Assembly: GCA_024691045.1 (NCBI GenBank)
Contig: JAILOC010000181.1
Coordinates: 1-5,355 of the forward strand
From: Lachnospiraceae bacterium
GTDB taxonomy: Bacteria > Bacillota_A > Clostridia > Lachnospirales > Lachnospiraceae
Reading direction: 5' to 3'
DNA length: 5,355 nucleotides
Positions 1 through 5,355 of this stretch are shown in pieces. The position numbers and the translations under genes are program-made. The notes under the pieces were generated by a model that was not told the DNA's origin, did not search any database, and saw only the letters and a list, made by a program, of their open reading frames with translations. Numbering within the stretch: position 1 is the first letter of the stretch; each line of letters opens with the position of its first letter.

Positions 1-348
1 ACCAAGCGGCGTAACTTTGGAGTTATCATGATACCAGCACACAAAGAAATAGACATGATCATCCAATGGGTACTCATCAAGAAGTTCTTCAAATCCCGGA
101 AGTTCCTTCACATTCGTAAAAACGTCTGCCAGTTTTTCCAACTCTTCTTCATTTTCCACCACGTGAAAATCACTGCCGACAGATCCGCTGAAGTTGAAAT
201 CATATGCTTCCATATAGATATCTTCTGTGGATAATCTGTACGCAGATGATTCCGTACCGACATAAGTCTCATCGGAATCGTGATGATATGATATCCATAA
301 TATGCCCAAAAGCATTATTACCGCTATGATTGCCAATATCTTCTTCAT
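1..348 (-). CDS. Partial small membrane-anchored or secreted protein of unknown function (C-terminus off window)
   Basis: A continuous reading frame of 116 codons runs from an ATG at 348 to the left edge with no stop. I do not recognise the family. The protein begins MKKILAIIAVIMLLGI, a lysine-led hydrophobic stretch (about residues 4-18) typical of a signal peptide or single N-terminal membrane anchor. No lipobox cysteine follows, unlike in its upstream neighbour. The rest is acidic and soluble-looking, with an E/L-rich region near residues 63-97 (EEELEKLADV, then FEELLDEYPLDD) and a more hydrophobic VYFFVCWY strand near 99-106, so an extracytoplasmic alpha/beta domain is plausible. The start lies 14 nt after the stop of the lipoprotein gene, and the AGGGA Shine-Dalgarno-like motif overlaps that stop, so the two genes are probably co-transcribed and perhaps work together at the envelope. 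Supporting its reality are the ordered signal-sequence/acidic-domain layout, the spacing and an uninterrupted frame. Function is unknown. Confidence 0.8.
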   Translation of the reverse strand, partial: MKKILAIIAVIMLLGILWISYHHDSDETYVGTESSAYRLSTEDIYMEAYDFNFSGSVGSDFHVVENEEELEKLADVFTNVKELPGFEELLDEYPLDDHVYFFVCWYHDNSKVTPLG

Positions 349-359
349 GAAATAACTAT

Positions 360-364
360 TCCCT
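360..364 (-). promoter_or_regulatory. Ribosome binding site of the partial membrane-anchored gene, overlapping the upstream stop
   Basis: On the minus strand AGGGA sits 11 nt before the ATG at 348 and shares bases with the TAG stop (363-365) of the lipoprotein gene. The spacing is slightly long. The arrangement suggests that translation of the second gene depends on ribosomes finishing the first. It supports the 348 start over any internal one. Confidence 0.5.
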
Positions 365-1811
365 ATAATTCATACTCAATTATATTACTTACCCTTACAT
401 ACATGCCGTCGATCCAGGCAGTCAGATAAATGGTATGAACGCCCTCTTTTCCGTGGAGCCACTGATACTCCGAATCAAGCATCGTCTCATTTTCAGCGTT
501 TCTGTCCAATACCTGCACACCGTCCAGTTCTATATGCCATCCCAAACTTTCGAAACCATCGTGCTCATCTCTGACGATCAGATAATCGCATTCTTCATAT
601 AAAGTCAGGGTAAAAGTTTCAACCACTTCAATCTCATCAAGCATTTTCTGTCTGTATGAAAGGAAATCCTCTTCTACTCCGTTAAACAAAAAGGCAGCAC
701 TGCAGTTTCTAAAGGTTATCGATCCTTCTCTGCCGATGATTCCTCCGTAATCATCATCTCCGCCTTCAACCACCCCCGTTGCGTGAACATTTTCCCATAC
801 ATTTGTCCACAATATCTCACCGCCGACAATTCCCGTACCGGAGGTTCCGCTGACATATGCATCCTCAAAATTTATATTACGGACTATGACATCAAGTCCG
901 CGGCCGATAAACCCGCATTCATCATATCCAAGGCGTATACTCATTCCTTTTATGGTATGCCCCTGTCCGTCTATCGTTCCGCAAAAAGCATGAGAATTTC
1001 CGTTTTTATACCATCCCATCGGCATCCATGTATAGCCGGTCAAATCAATATCTGAAATCAGCGTCACGCTTACTTTTTCCCATTCATCAGGACGGGAATT
1101 GACGTAATAAACGACCGAAGCAAGTTCCTCAGGGGTGGAAACACAGAAATTCGGAGCGTTATCATATGCCCAGTTTTTATCGGCAAGTTCCATTATGCTG
1201 CCTGTATTGTATTGTCTTTCCCAATCCGATACAAACAGAGTCATATCCATATCATACTCATATTCAGATGCATCTATTCCCCAGACTGTATACCATTGAT
1301 ATGCATCCACCAAAAGATATACTCCCTCTTTCTTTATAGGTGCAGTAATCGTATTTGCCTCGGTATCGCAAACGCATTTATTTACGGTTTTGTAAAACAT
1401 GGATTTTTCATCATAACGAAGCATGATCAGATTACTCTCGGGGATTCCGCGAAGTTCATCTTCATCATATACAAATGTCAGTTCCACATCATCCACATCC
1501 GAAAAGGATACCTCAACCGGAACACCTACCAGTCCGACCACCCCGCTATGCATCACATTCATCCCGTACAGATCAAAAATGCTTACTTTTTTGCCGATCT
1601 TACCCTTGCACTCTCCGGATAAGATCACCTTTATCACTTCGGGTTTATCGGGGTTATATATATCCACCTCGTAGGATTTTCTGCTGTCCTCTTCAGGCGA
1701 AACTTCCGATTCGGTATTTTCCTGAGTTTCTTCAACCGGATCATTATCAAATGCGCATCCGGTAAAAAGAATACTTATAGATAAAAAAATTATGATCAGA
1801 TATTTTTTCAT
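363..1811 (-). CDS. Secreted lipoprotein with a GLUG-like beta-helix region
   Basis: Residue numbers count from the ATG at 1811 (482 aa). Residues 1-19 form a lipoprotein signal peptide: MKKY, a hydrophobic core, then LFTGC, with Cys19 as the expected lipidated residue. An acidic linker follows (about 23-46, rich in E, S and T). Residues about 55-175 look like a beta-rich module, containing VTYDE-like and LRYDE/LLVD segments that resemble the region preceding von Willebrand A domains in some clostridial surface proteins. That resemblance is from memory and untested. Residues about 250-372 carry repeated beta-helix rungs: SDIDLTGYTWMPMG, GTIDGQGHTIKGMSI, CGFIGRG, VRNINFEDAYVSG and YGGIIGREGSITFRNCSA, which fit GLUG-type repeats of surface proteins. 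The last 100 residues look like an Ig-like beta domain (HIELDGVQVLDRN, GVHTIYLTAWIDG). No catalytic motif or sortase signal was seen. An in-frame ATG at 1835 is possible, but it would put eight residues before the MKKY signal start and has no Shine-Dalgarno. The protein is probably a membrane-anchored surface adhesin or sensor; its ligand is unknown. Confidence 0.88.
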   Translation of the reverse strand: MKKYLIIIFLSISILFTGCAFDNDPVEETQENTESEVSPEEDSRKSYEVDIYNPDKPEVIKVILSGECKGKIGKKVSIFDLYGMNVMHSGVVGLVGVPVEVSFSDVDDVELTFVYDEDELRGIPESNLIMLRYDEKSMFYKTVNKCVCDTEANTITAPIKKEGVYLLVDAYQWYTVWGIDASEYEYDMDMTLFVSDWERQYNTGSIMELADKNWAYDNAPNFCVSTPEELASVVYYVNSRPDEWEKVSVTLISDIDLTGYTWMPMGWYKNGNSHAFCGTIDGQGHTIKGMSIRLGYDECGFIGRGLDVIVRNINFEDAYVSGTSGTGIVGGEILWTNVWENVHATGVVEGGDDDYGGIIGREGSITFRNCSAAFLFNGVEEDFLSYRQKMLDEIEVVETFTLTLYEECDYLIVRDEHDGFESLGWHIELDGVQVLDRNAENETMLDSEYQWLHGKEGVHTIYLTAWIDGMYVRVSNIIEYEL

Positions 1812-1860
1812 GTTTTGTCCATGCCCCATTATCATTCAGAGAACGTGTCATTTCATTTTC

Positions 1861-1889
1861 AACATACATGTTTTATTACTATTTATCAA
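1861..1889 (-). promoter_or_regulatory. Candidate sigma-A-type promoter for the lipoprotein gene
   Basis: Reading the minus strand, TTGATA (1884-1889, five of six matches to TTGACA) is separated by exactly 17 nt from TATGTT (1861-1866, four of six to TATAAT). This would start transcription near 1854 and give a leader of about 43 nt before the ATG at 1811. It lies just after the terminator of the upstream unit, where a new promoter is needed. A short inverted repeat, AACAT-AC-ATGTT (1861-1872), covers the -10 element and could be an operator half-site pair, but at five bases per arm it may be chance. Confidence 0.4.
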
Positions 1890-1920
1890 TCAGATATCAG
1901 AAAGTAGCAATAATATGCAG

Positions 1921-1955
1921 AAAAAAGCAGCAATCCCATAATAAGAGAGTGCTGC
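1921..1955 (-). terminator. Rho-independent terminator closing the hflX-hydrolase unit
   Basis: On the minus strand GCAGCA (1950-1955) pairs with TGCTGC (1927-1932). After one mismatch the stem continues as TCTC with GGGA, around a TTATTAT loop. Six T residues follow (1921-1926). It lies about 30 nt past the stop codon of the metallo-hydrolase gene, in the right orientation to end that transcript. The other strand has no T tract after the stem, so it acts in one direction only. Confidence 0.8.
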
Positions 1956-1985
1956 AGCCAAAGCCGATCACAATATCAACTTTAT

Positions 1986-2765
1986 TTATAGGGCGATTTC
2001 TTCCATTACTTTGGGAAGGATGCACTTTGGTCCGTAAGGATATTTAACGGATATGTAGTCAGCGAATTTCATCGGGTCCTCATTGTTGTCCGCGAACATA
2101 TCCCAGTGACCCGGAATGACGAATGAAGATCCCGTCTCACCCGCAAGGTCAGCCGCCTCCTGATATGTCATGTTGCCGATGCAGTTCTCACTGTATCTCT
2201 TCGCATCACGACCATTGATAGGGAGGAGCTGCAGATCGATGTTTCCAAACGATTTTATCTTGGGCAGCATTCCTTCATATCTTACGGTGTCACCCGCATG
2301 ATGGATCCTGACTCCGTTACCTTCGATGATATATTGCAGATACGGATAAAGTCCGGTTTCATCCTTATCAAGGAACTCATGAGCTGCGGCGATGGCATGA
2401 ACAGTTATATCTCCGATTTGTACCGACTCTCCTTCATTCACCCCCACGGCATTTGAGGGATCCATCCCGTCCGCAAGCACGGTCTGCATATGTTTGCGGG
2501 GAAATATGAATTTTGCATCCGGATTCTTACGCGCCCAGATCCTCCACGATTCATGGTCTATATGATCGAGATGGTCATGTGTTCCGAGAAATGCATCAAT
2601 TCCGGTCAGTTCTCCGGCAGGTATGGGCGGAGCAACCTGTCTGGCTCCAAAAGGGGTCGCGAAATAATCGATGCAGATCTTCGTGTTTCCGATCTGCACC
2701 ATAAGCCCCATCTGTCCGAGCCACCAAAGGTGTGCCCTGTTTTCATCGCTCAGCTTTATCGCCAT
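1986..2765 (-). CDS. UlaG-like metallo-beta-lactamase-fold hydrolase
   Basis: This 259-residue protein has the metal-binding signature of the metallo-beta-lactamase fold: THDHLDH (residues 62-68, His63, His65, Asp67, His68), His129 in AAAHEF, Asp159 in HHAGDT and His220 in PGHWD. The segment LPINGRDAKRYSENCIGNMT (181-200) is characteristic of the UlaG-like group, whose founding member is the L-ascorbate-6-phosphate lactonase. At 259 residues it is much shorter than the roughly 350-residue E. coli UlaG and closer to the general UlaG-like hydrolases of Firmicutes, so ascorbate-phosphate lactonase activity should not be assumed. It is expected to be cytoplasmic, since no signal peptide is visible. 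The ATG at 2765 has an AGAGGA Shine-Dalgarno at good distance and lies inside the end of hflX, giving a 23-nt overlap in another frame. Likely role: hydrolysis of a lactone or phosphoester sugar derivative. Substrate unknown. Confidence 0.92.
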   Translation of the reverse strand: MAIKLSDENRAHLWWLGQMGLMVQIGNTKICIDYFATPFGARQVAPPIPAGELTGIDAFLGTHDHLDHIDHESWRIWARKNPDAKFIFPRKHMQTVLADGMDPSNAVGVNEGESVQIGDITVHAIAAAHEFLDKDETGLYPYLQYIIEGNGVRIHHAGDTVRYEGMLPKIKSFGNIDLQLLPINGRDAKRYSENCIGNMTYQEAADLAGETGSSFVIPGHWDMFADNNEDPMKFADYISVKYPYGPKCILPKVMEEIAL

Positions 2766-4065
2766 ATCTGTCCTCTATGTAATCTGCAAGATATTCGGGA
2801 CACAGTGCCCTGATATGTACTCCGTCCTCCTCATATTTTTCGGATTCAACTTCAGCTTCTTCATGGAAGCGGTTTATGATCTGCCCGTCCTCAAATGGAA
2901 TGACTTTCTCCACGATCCGGTTTCCTTTTCGAAAAATGCTCTGAAGTTCATCAAGAAGATCATCAACCCCGTAACCTGTCTTCGCGGAGATGTAGAACTT
3001 ATCGCTCCCCGGAGTGTTCTTTATGTTCATATCCGCATCGCGAAGGTCGGACTTATTATAAACATAGATCCTTGGGATTCCGAGCACATCCATATCCTTC
3101 AGGATATCTTCCGTGACCTTCTTGTGATCGTCGTGATGGGGATCCGAGGAATCCATTACGATAAGGAGCACATCCGCGTATTTCAGCTCCGAAAGAGTGG
3201 AGCGGAATGCCTTGATAAGATCGTGCGGAATGTTCTCGATGAAGCCTACGGTATCGGAAAGAAGGAAGGGCTTTCTTCCCGGAAGATCGATCTTCCTGAT
3301 CGAAGTATCGAGAGTCGCAAAGAGCATGTTCTTCTCGAACACCTTCTTGCCCGCCGTCTTATCCGGAGTGGGGTCTCCGAGTTCCACAAGGCAGTTCATA
3401 AGCGAAGACTTGCCGGCATTCGTATATCCCACAAGAGCAACGTGGGGATATCCTCCGCGGCTTCTGCCCTCTCTCTGGACATCCCGCGTTCTTTCCATTA
3501 CGGTCAGTTCTCTCTTTAGTTCACTGATCCGTCTTGAGATCTGACGTCTGTCGAGCTCTATCTGTGTTTCACCGATACCCTTGTTCGCACGGCTTCCTCC
3601 GCCGCCTCCCTGTCTTCCGAGATGCTGCCACATTCCGGTAAGGCGGGGCATCATGTACTGAAGATATGCGGTCTCGACCTGAAGTCTTGCTTCTCCAGTT
3701 CTCGCCCTTCTCGAGAATATCTCGAGTATGAGATTCGTCCTGTCCCACACGGGAACACCTATTATCTTCTGCAGGTTCTTCATCTGGGCGGGGGAAAGAT
3801 TTCCCAGGCATACAACGAATTCGGCACGGTTGGCCTCTGCGTGCATTTTAAGTTCCTCGGCTTTTCCCGAGCCTATCCAGGTTGCGTTATCGGGTGCAGG
3901 CAGTGACTGGGTGAGTTCATAAGCAACATCCAGATCGCATGCTTCGCAAAGGCTTACAAGTTCCTTCATTGAATAGTCGAACTCATCATCGCTTTCGTTC
4001 GTGCGAAGTCCCATTACAACTACGGTTGTCAGTTCTGTATTTTCTTTTTCAAATTCATGTGTCAT
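2743..4065 (-). CDS. hflX: Ribosome-associated GTPase HflX
   Basis: HflX is a GTPase of the Obg-HflX group that binds the 50S subunit and, in studied bacteria, splits stalled or hibernating ribosomes, especially under heat or antibiotic stress. Numbering from the ATG at 4065 (440 aa), the N-terminal HflX domain spans about residues 13-150 and includes GSGKAEEL and VPVWDRTNLILEIF. A glycine-rich stretch GGGGGSRANKGIGETQIE starts at 153 and is followed by the coiled-coil linker (about 172-200). The GTPase motifs are G1 GYTNAGKSS (213-221), a switch-I Thr in FATLDTS (near 254), G3 DTVGF (271-275), G4 NKSD (337-340) and G5 SAKTG (360-364). A short C-terminal domain ends the protein. Length fits the family. 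The start is uncertain. GTG at 4071 lies seven nt after GGGG; ATG at 4101 has AGGG only four nt away; GTG at 4134 would place coding over a terminator-like repeat. I chose 4065 because family N-termini begin close to this point. The gene shares a transcript with the downstream hydrolase gene. Confidence 0.96.
   Translation of the reverse strand: MTHEFEKENTELTTVVVMGLRTNESDDEFDYSMKELVSLCEACDLDVAYELTQSLPAPDNATWIGSGKAEELKMHAEANRAEFVVCLGNLSPAQMKNLQKIIGVPVWDRTNLILEIFSRRARTGEARLQVETAYLQYMMPRLTGMWQHLGRQGGGGGSRANKGIGETQIELDRRQISRRISELKRELTVMERTRDVQREGRSRGGYPHVALVGYTNAGKSSLMNCLVELGDPTPDKTAGKKVFEKNMLFATLDTSIRKIDLPGRKPFLLSDTVGFIENIPHDLIKAFRSTLSELKYADVLLIVMDSSDPHHDDHKKVTEDILKDMDVLGIPRIYVYNKSDLRDADMNIKNTPGSDKFYISAKTGYGVDDLLDELQSIFRKGNRIVEKVIPFEDGQIINRFHEEAEVESEKYEEDGVHIRALCPEYLADYIEDRYGDKAER
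2771..2776 (-). promoter_or_regulatory. Ribosome binding site of the UlaG-like gene, inside hflX
   Basis: The minus strand reads AGAGGA, with GAGG six nt before the ATG at 2765. The site lies within the last codons of hflX, so the two genes are probably translationally coupled. It decides the start at 2765. Confidence 0.7.
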
Positions 4066-4110
4066 AAACACATTATCGCCCCAAGCCGCGAAAAAGTACA
4101 TACTACCCTG

Positions 4111-4116
4111 AGTATA
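4111..4116 (-). promoter_or_regulatory. Possible -10 element of the hflX promoter
   Basis: A new promoter is needed between the terminator at 4156-4191 and hflX. The minus strand holds TATACT (five of six matches to TATAAT) here, which would start transcription near 4104 and give a leader of about 40 nt before the ATG at 4065. The -35 position carries GACCTG, a poor match, so the promoter is weak or needs an activator, and the call may be chance. Confidence 0.3.
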
Positions 4117-4119
4117 AAG

Positions 4120-4174
4120 AGTGCAGCCCGCCACAGGTCCGCTTCATGATCCGGCAAAAAAAGTACAGCCCGCC
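4120..4174. repeat. Imperfect direct repeat of one terminator arm
   Basis: The 13-mer agtacagcccgcc (4162-4174), which forms one arm of the terminator, recurs with one change as agtgcagcccgcc (4120-4132), 42 nt away. It looks like a relic of a local duplication of the terminator end. The 4120 copy has no T tract on the minus strand, so it is not a second terminator. Confidence 0.5.
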
Positions 4175-4191
4175 CGCAGGACAGACTGTAC
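4156..4191 (-). terminator. Strong Rho-independent terminator after the isomerase-like gene
   Basis: On the minus strand GTACAGTCTGTCC (4179-4191) pairs along its whole length with GGGCGGGCTGTAC (4163-4175). This gives a 13-bp stem with three G-U pairs and a TGC loop, followed directly by seven T residues (4156-4162). It begins seven nt after the stop codon of the isomerase-like gene. It ends the unit that carries the dehydrogenase and isomerase-like genes, so hflX needs its own promoter. Confidence 0.93.
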
Positions 4192-4198
4192 CAAAAAA

Positions 4199-5014
4199 TC
4201 AGAATAATATCTTCTTCAGATAATCCATATACTTGAAATAGTCTTCATCATTGCTCAGATGCTCAAGGATGACCGGCATATCCGGATCGATCGCGCTCAT
4301 CTTTTCCGCGTAATACTTAAGGGGAAATTCTCCTTCACCCGGCGCACACTCTTCAAGTCTGAGCGTATATCTGCCGTCAAGATGCACATCCTTGATGTGG
4401 CAGCTTCTGATCTTATCTCCAAGGAGTTCCGCACACTCATCCACGAACTCTTCGGGGTGGAAATATCTGTCTGCGGAATTGGTCATATTGATGATGTCCA
4501 TATGTACCGCAAACCTGTCTCTGTCCACATCCTCGAGAAGCTTTATATATTCCTTCGGTCCTGTCGGGATCATCCACGGCATCGGCTCCAGGGTGAAATA
4601 CGTATTCTTCACTTCAGCCCTGTCTATCACCTCACGTACCATCGATACGGTCTTCTTCCAAGCCTCTTCAGAATAATTTTCCCTGTATCCGCCGTCCCAT
4701 ACCGGCCCCATGGATCCTGCAACGTTTACGGCACATCTTGCTCCGACAAAATCCGCAAGGCGGAGCTGCTCTACGGTGTAATCCATATTTGCTTTACGCT
4801 CATCCGGATCGGATGAAAGAGCATTTCTCCATATCCCGACTTCCGCGATCACAAGTCCTGCTTTTTCCGCAGCTTCCTTGTACGCGATGATCTTCGATTC
4901 GGGTTCGTTACTCTGAACAGGAAAGACCACTGCTCCACAGCCGAGGTTCATCTGTGTTTGCGCCCATTGCTCGGGAGAATCATATGCAAGAGGTGACGAT
5001 GTTCCGAGTCTCAT
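4199..5014 (-). CDS. Sugar phosphate isomerase/epimerase-like TIM-barrel protein
   Basis: This 271-residue protein has the form of the AP endonuclease 2/xylose isomerase-like TIM-barrel family, whose members include sugar isomerases, 3-epimerases and dehydratases. Expected metal ligands line up at the ends of barrel strands: Glu143 in TLEPMPW, Asp173 in HMDIIN, His206 in CHIKDVH and Glu251 in ILEHL. The GEGEFPL segment (226-232) before the last strand is also common in the family. No signal peptide is visible, so it is cytoplasmic. The start has an ideal AAAGGAGG Shine-Dalgarno nine nt upstream. It follows the FMN-dependent dehydrogenase by 19 nt and so is in its operon, followed by a strong terminator. 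The pairing suggests metabolism of a hydroxy acid or sugar acid, but the substrate cannot be read from the sequence. A more specific function such as L-ribulose-5-phosphate 3-epimerase cannot be supported. Confidence 0.9.
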   Translation of the reverse strand: MRLGTSSPLAYDSPEQWAQTQMNLGCGAVVFPVQSNEPESKIIAYKEAAEKAGLVIAEVGIWRNALSSDPDERKANMDYTVEQLRLADFVGARCAVNVAGSMGPVWDGGYRENYSEEAWKKTVSMVREVIDRAEVKNTYFTLEPMPWMIPTGPKEYIKLLEDVDRDRFAVHMDIINMTNSADRYFHPEEFVDECAELLGDKIRSCHIKDVHLDGRYTLRLEECAPGEGEFPLKYYAEKMSAIDPDMPVILEHLSNDEDYFKYMDYLKKILF

Positions 5015-5023
5015 ATCAGATTC

Positions 5024-5031
5024 CCTCCTTT
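5024..5031 (-). promoter_or_regulatory. Strong ribosome binding site of the isomerase-like gene
   Basis: The minus strand reads AAAGGAGG, a near-perfect match to the 16S rRNA 3' end, with nine nt between GGAGG and the ATG at 5014. It fixes that start and sits in the 19-nt gap after the dehydrogenase stop, consistent with a two-gene operon. Confidence 0.85.
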
Positions 5032-5033
5032 GC

Positions 5034-5355
5034 TCAGATCAGGTTTCCGGTGAAATGAAGGACGGAAGGATCTATGCTCTTCACATCTGCCGAGCCGGTA
5101 AAGCTCATGATGTACCTGAGTTCGTTATTCGTCTTCGTAATGAAGTTCTTAACTCCGCTGACGCCGTCCTTTTCAAGTGCGGGCATCATCGATCTTCCTA
5201 CAGCGGCCGCATCAGCACCGAGAGCAAGAGCCTTGAAAACATCGGCGCCGCTTGCTATTCCGCAATCGACTATGATCTTAACATCCTTCCCCTTTAATGC
5301 TTCCTTTATCTTCGGAAGTATCATCATGGGAGGAACCGCATAGGGAAGACGTCCG
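5034..5355 (-). CDS. FMN-dependent alpha-hydroxy-acid dehydrogenase/oxidase, C-terminal part
   Basis: Only the last 106 residues are present; the 5' end lies beyond the right edge, and the frame is open to that edge through GRLPYAVPPMMILPKI. Members of this family (lactate oxidase, glycolate oxidase, L-lactate and mandelate dehydrogenases) oxidise 2-hydroxy acids to 2-oxo acids with FMN on a TIM barrel. Visible family features are the Arg (codon 5349-5351) that matches the Arg of the family's HGxR active-site motif, with the catalytic His just off the window, then IIVDCGIASGADVFKALALG and ADAAAVGRSM, which bind the FMN phosphate. The tail (NNELRYIMSFTGSADVKSID) also matches the family's C-terminal helices. 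The visible ATG at 5327 is internal, not the start. The gene precedes the isomerase-like gene by 19 nt and is likely its operon partner. Which hydroxy acid it uses is not shown. Confidence 0.9.
   Translation of the reverse strand, partial: GRLPYAVPPMMILPKIKEALKGKDVKIIVDCGIASGADVFKALALGADAAAVGRSMMPALEKDGVSGVKNFITKTNNELRYIMSFTGSADVKSIDPSVLHFTGNLI

Noticed and set aside
783..1765. Several plus-strand frames of 80-136 codons opposite the lipoprotein gene
   Set aside because: They are cysteine-, serine- and histidine-rich with no family features or ribosome binding sites, as expected of antisense shadows of a real gene.
1811..1835. An eight-residue extension of the lipoprotein to the ATG at 1835
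   Set aside because: It has no Shine-Dalgarno and would put MIMGHGQN before a normal MKKY lipoprotein signal start.
1836..1985. A possible small RNA or extra gene between the hydrolase and lipoprotein genes
   Set aside because: The stretch is accounted for by a terminator and a candidate promoter; no further frame or structured RNA was seen.
2671..3519. A 282-codon plus-strand frame opposite hflX
   Set aside because: It mirrors the minus-strand hflX frame, whose GTPase motifs are certain, and its protein has no coherent domain, signal or ribosome binding site.
4259..4816. A 185-codon plus-strand frame opposite the isomerase-like gene
   Set aside because: The minus-strand gene has its metal-ligand residues, ribosome binding site and terminator, so the plus-strand frame is a shadow.
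1..5355. Mobile elements, CRISPR arrays, tRNA or rRNA genes
   Set aside because: No transposase or phage frame, spaced repeat array, cloverleaf or rRNA-like sequence was recognised on either strand.

Overview
The window reads as chromosomal DNA from a low-to-moderate GC Gram-positive bacterium, most likely a Clostridia/Lachnospiraceae-type member of the Firmicutes. The reasons are strong AGGAGG-type ribosome binding sites, a lipoprotein with an acidic linker and a GLUG-like beta-helix, and the character of the HflX and UlaG-like proteins. This assignment comes from protein character only and was not tested by a search.

Every supportable gene lies on the minus strand, so transcription runs from the right end to the left. 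The genes form three apparent transcription units. Unit 1 (5355 down to 4156) has the C-terminal end of an FMN-dependent alpha-hydroxy-acid dehydrogenase/oxidase, then a TIM-barrel sugar phosphate isomerase/epimerase-like protein 19 nt downstream, closed by a 13-bp hairpin with a seven-U tract. Unit 2 (about 4116 down to 1921) has the ribosome-associated GTPase HflX, then a UlaG-like metallo-beta-lactamase-fold hydrolase whose start lies inside the end of hflX, closed by a second hairpin with a U tract. Unit 3 (about 1889 to beyond the left end) has a secreted lipoprotein of 482 residues, then a short membrane-anchored protein that runs off the window.

Units 1 and 2 look like housekeeping and metabolism. 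The dehydrogenase, isomerase-like and lactonase-like proteins could all act on sugar acids or their phosphates, but the sequence does not name a substrate, and HflX between them is a translation/stress factor. Unit 3 is a cell-surface module of unknown function. It is the least explained part of the window, and its second gene has no recognised family. No RNA gene, CRISPR array, insertion sequence, phage gene or clear mobile element was seen. No intergenic stretch exceeds 300 bases.
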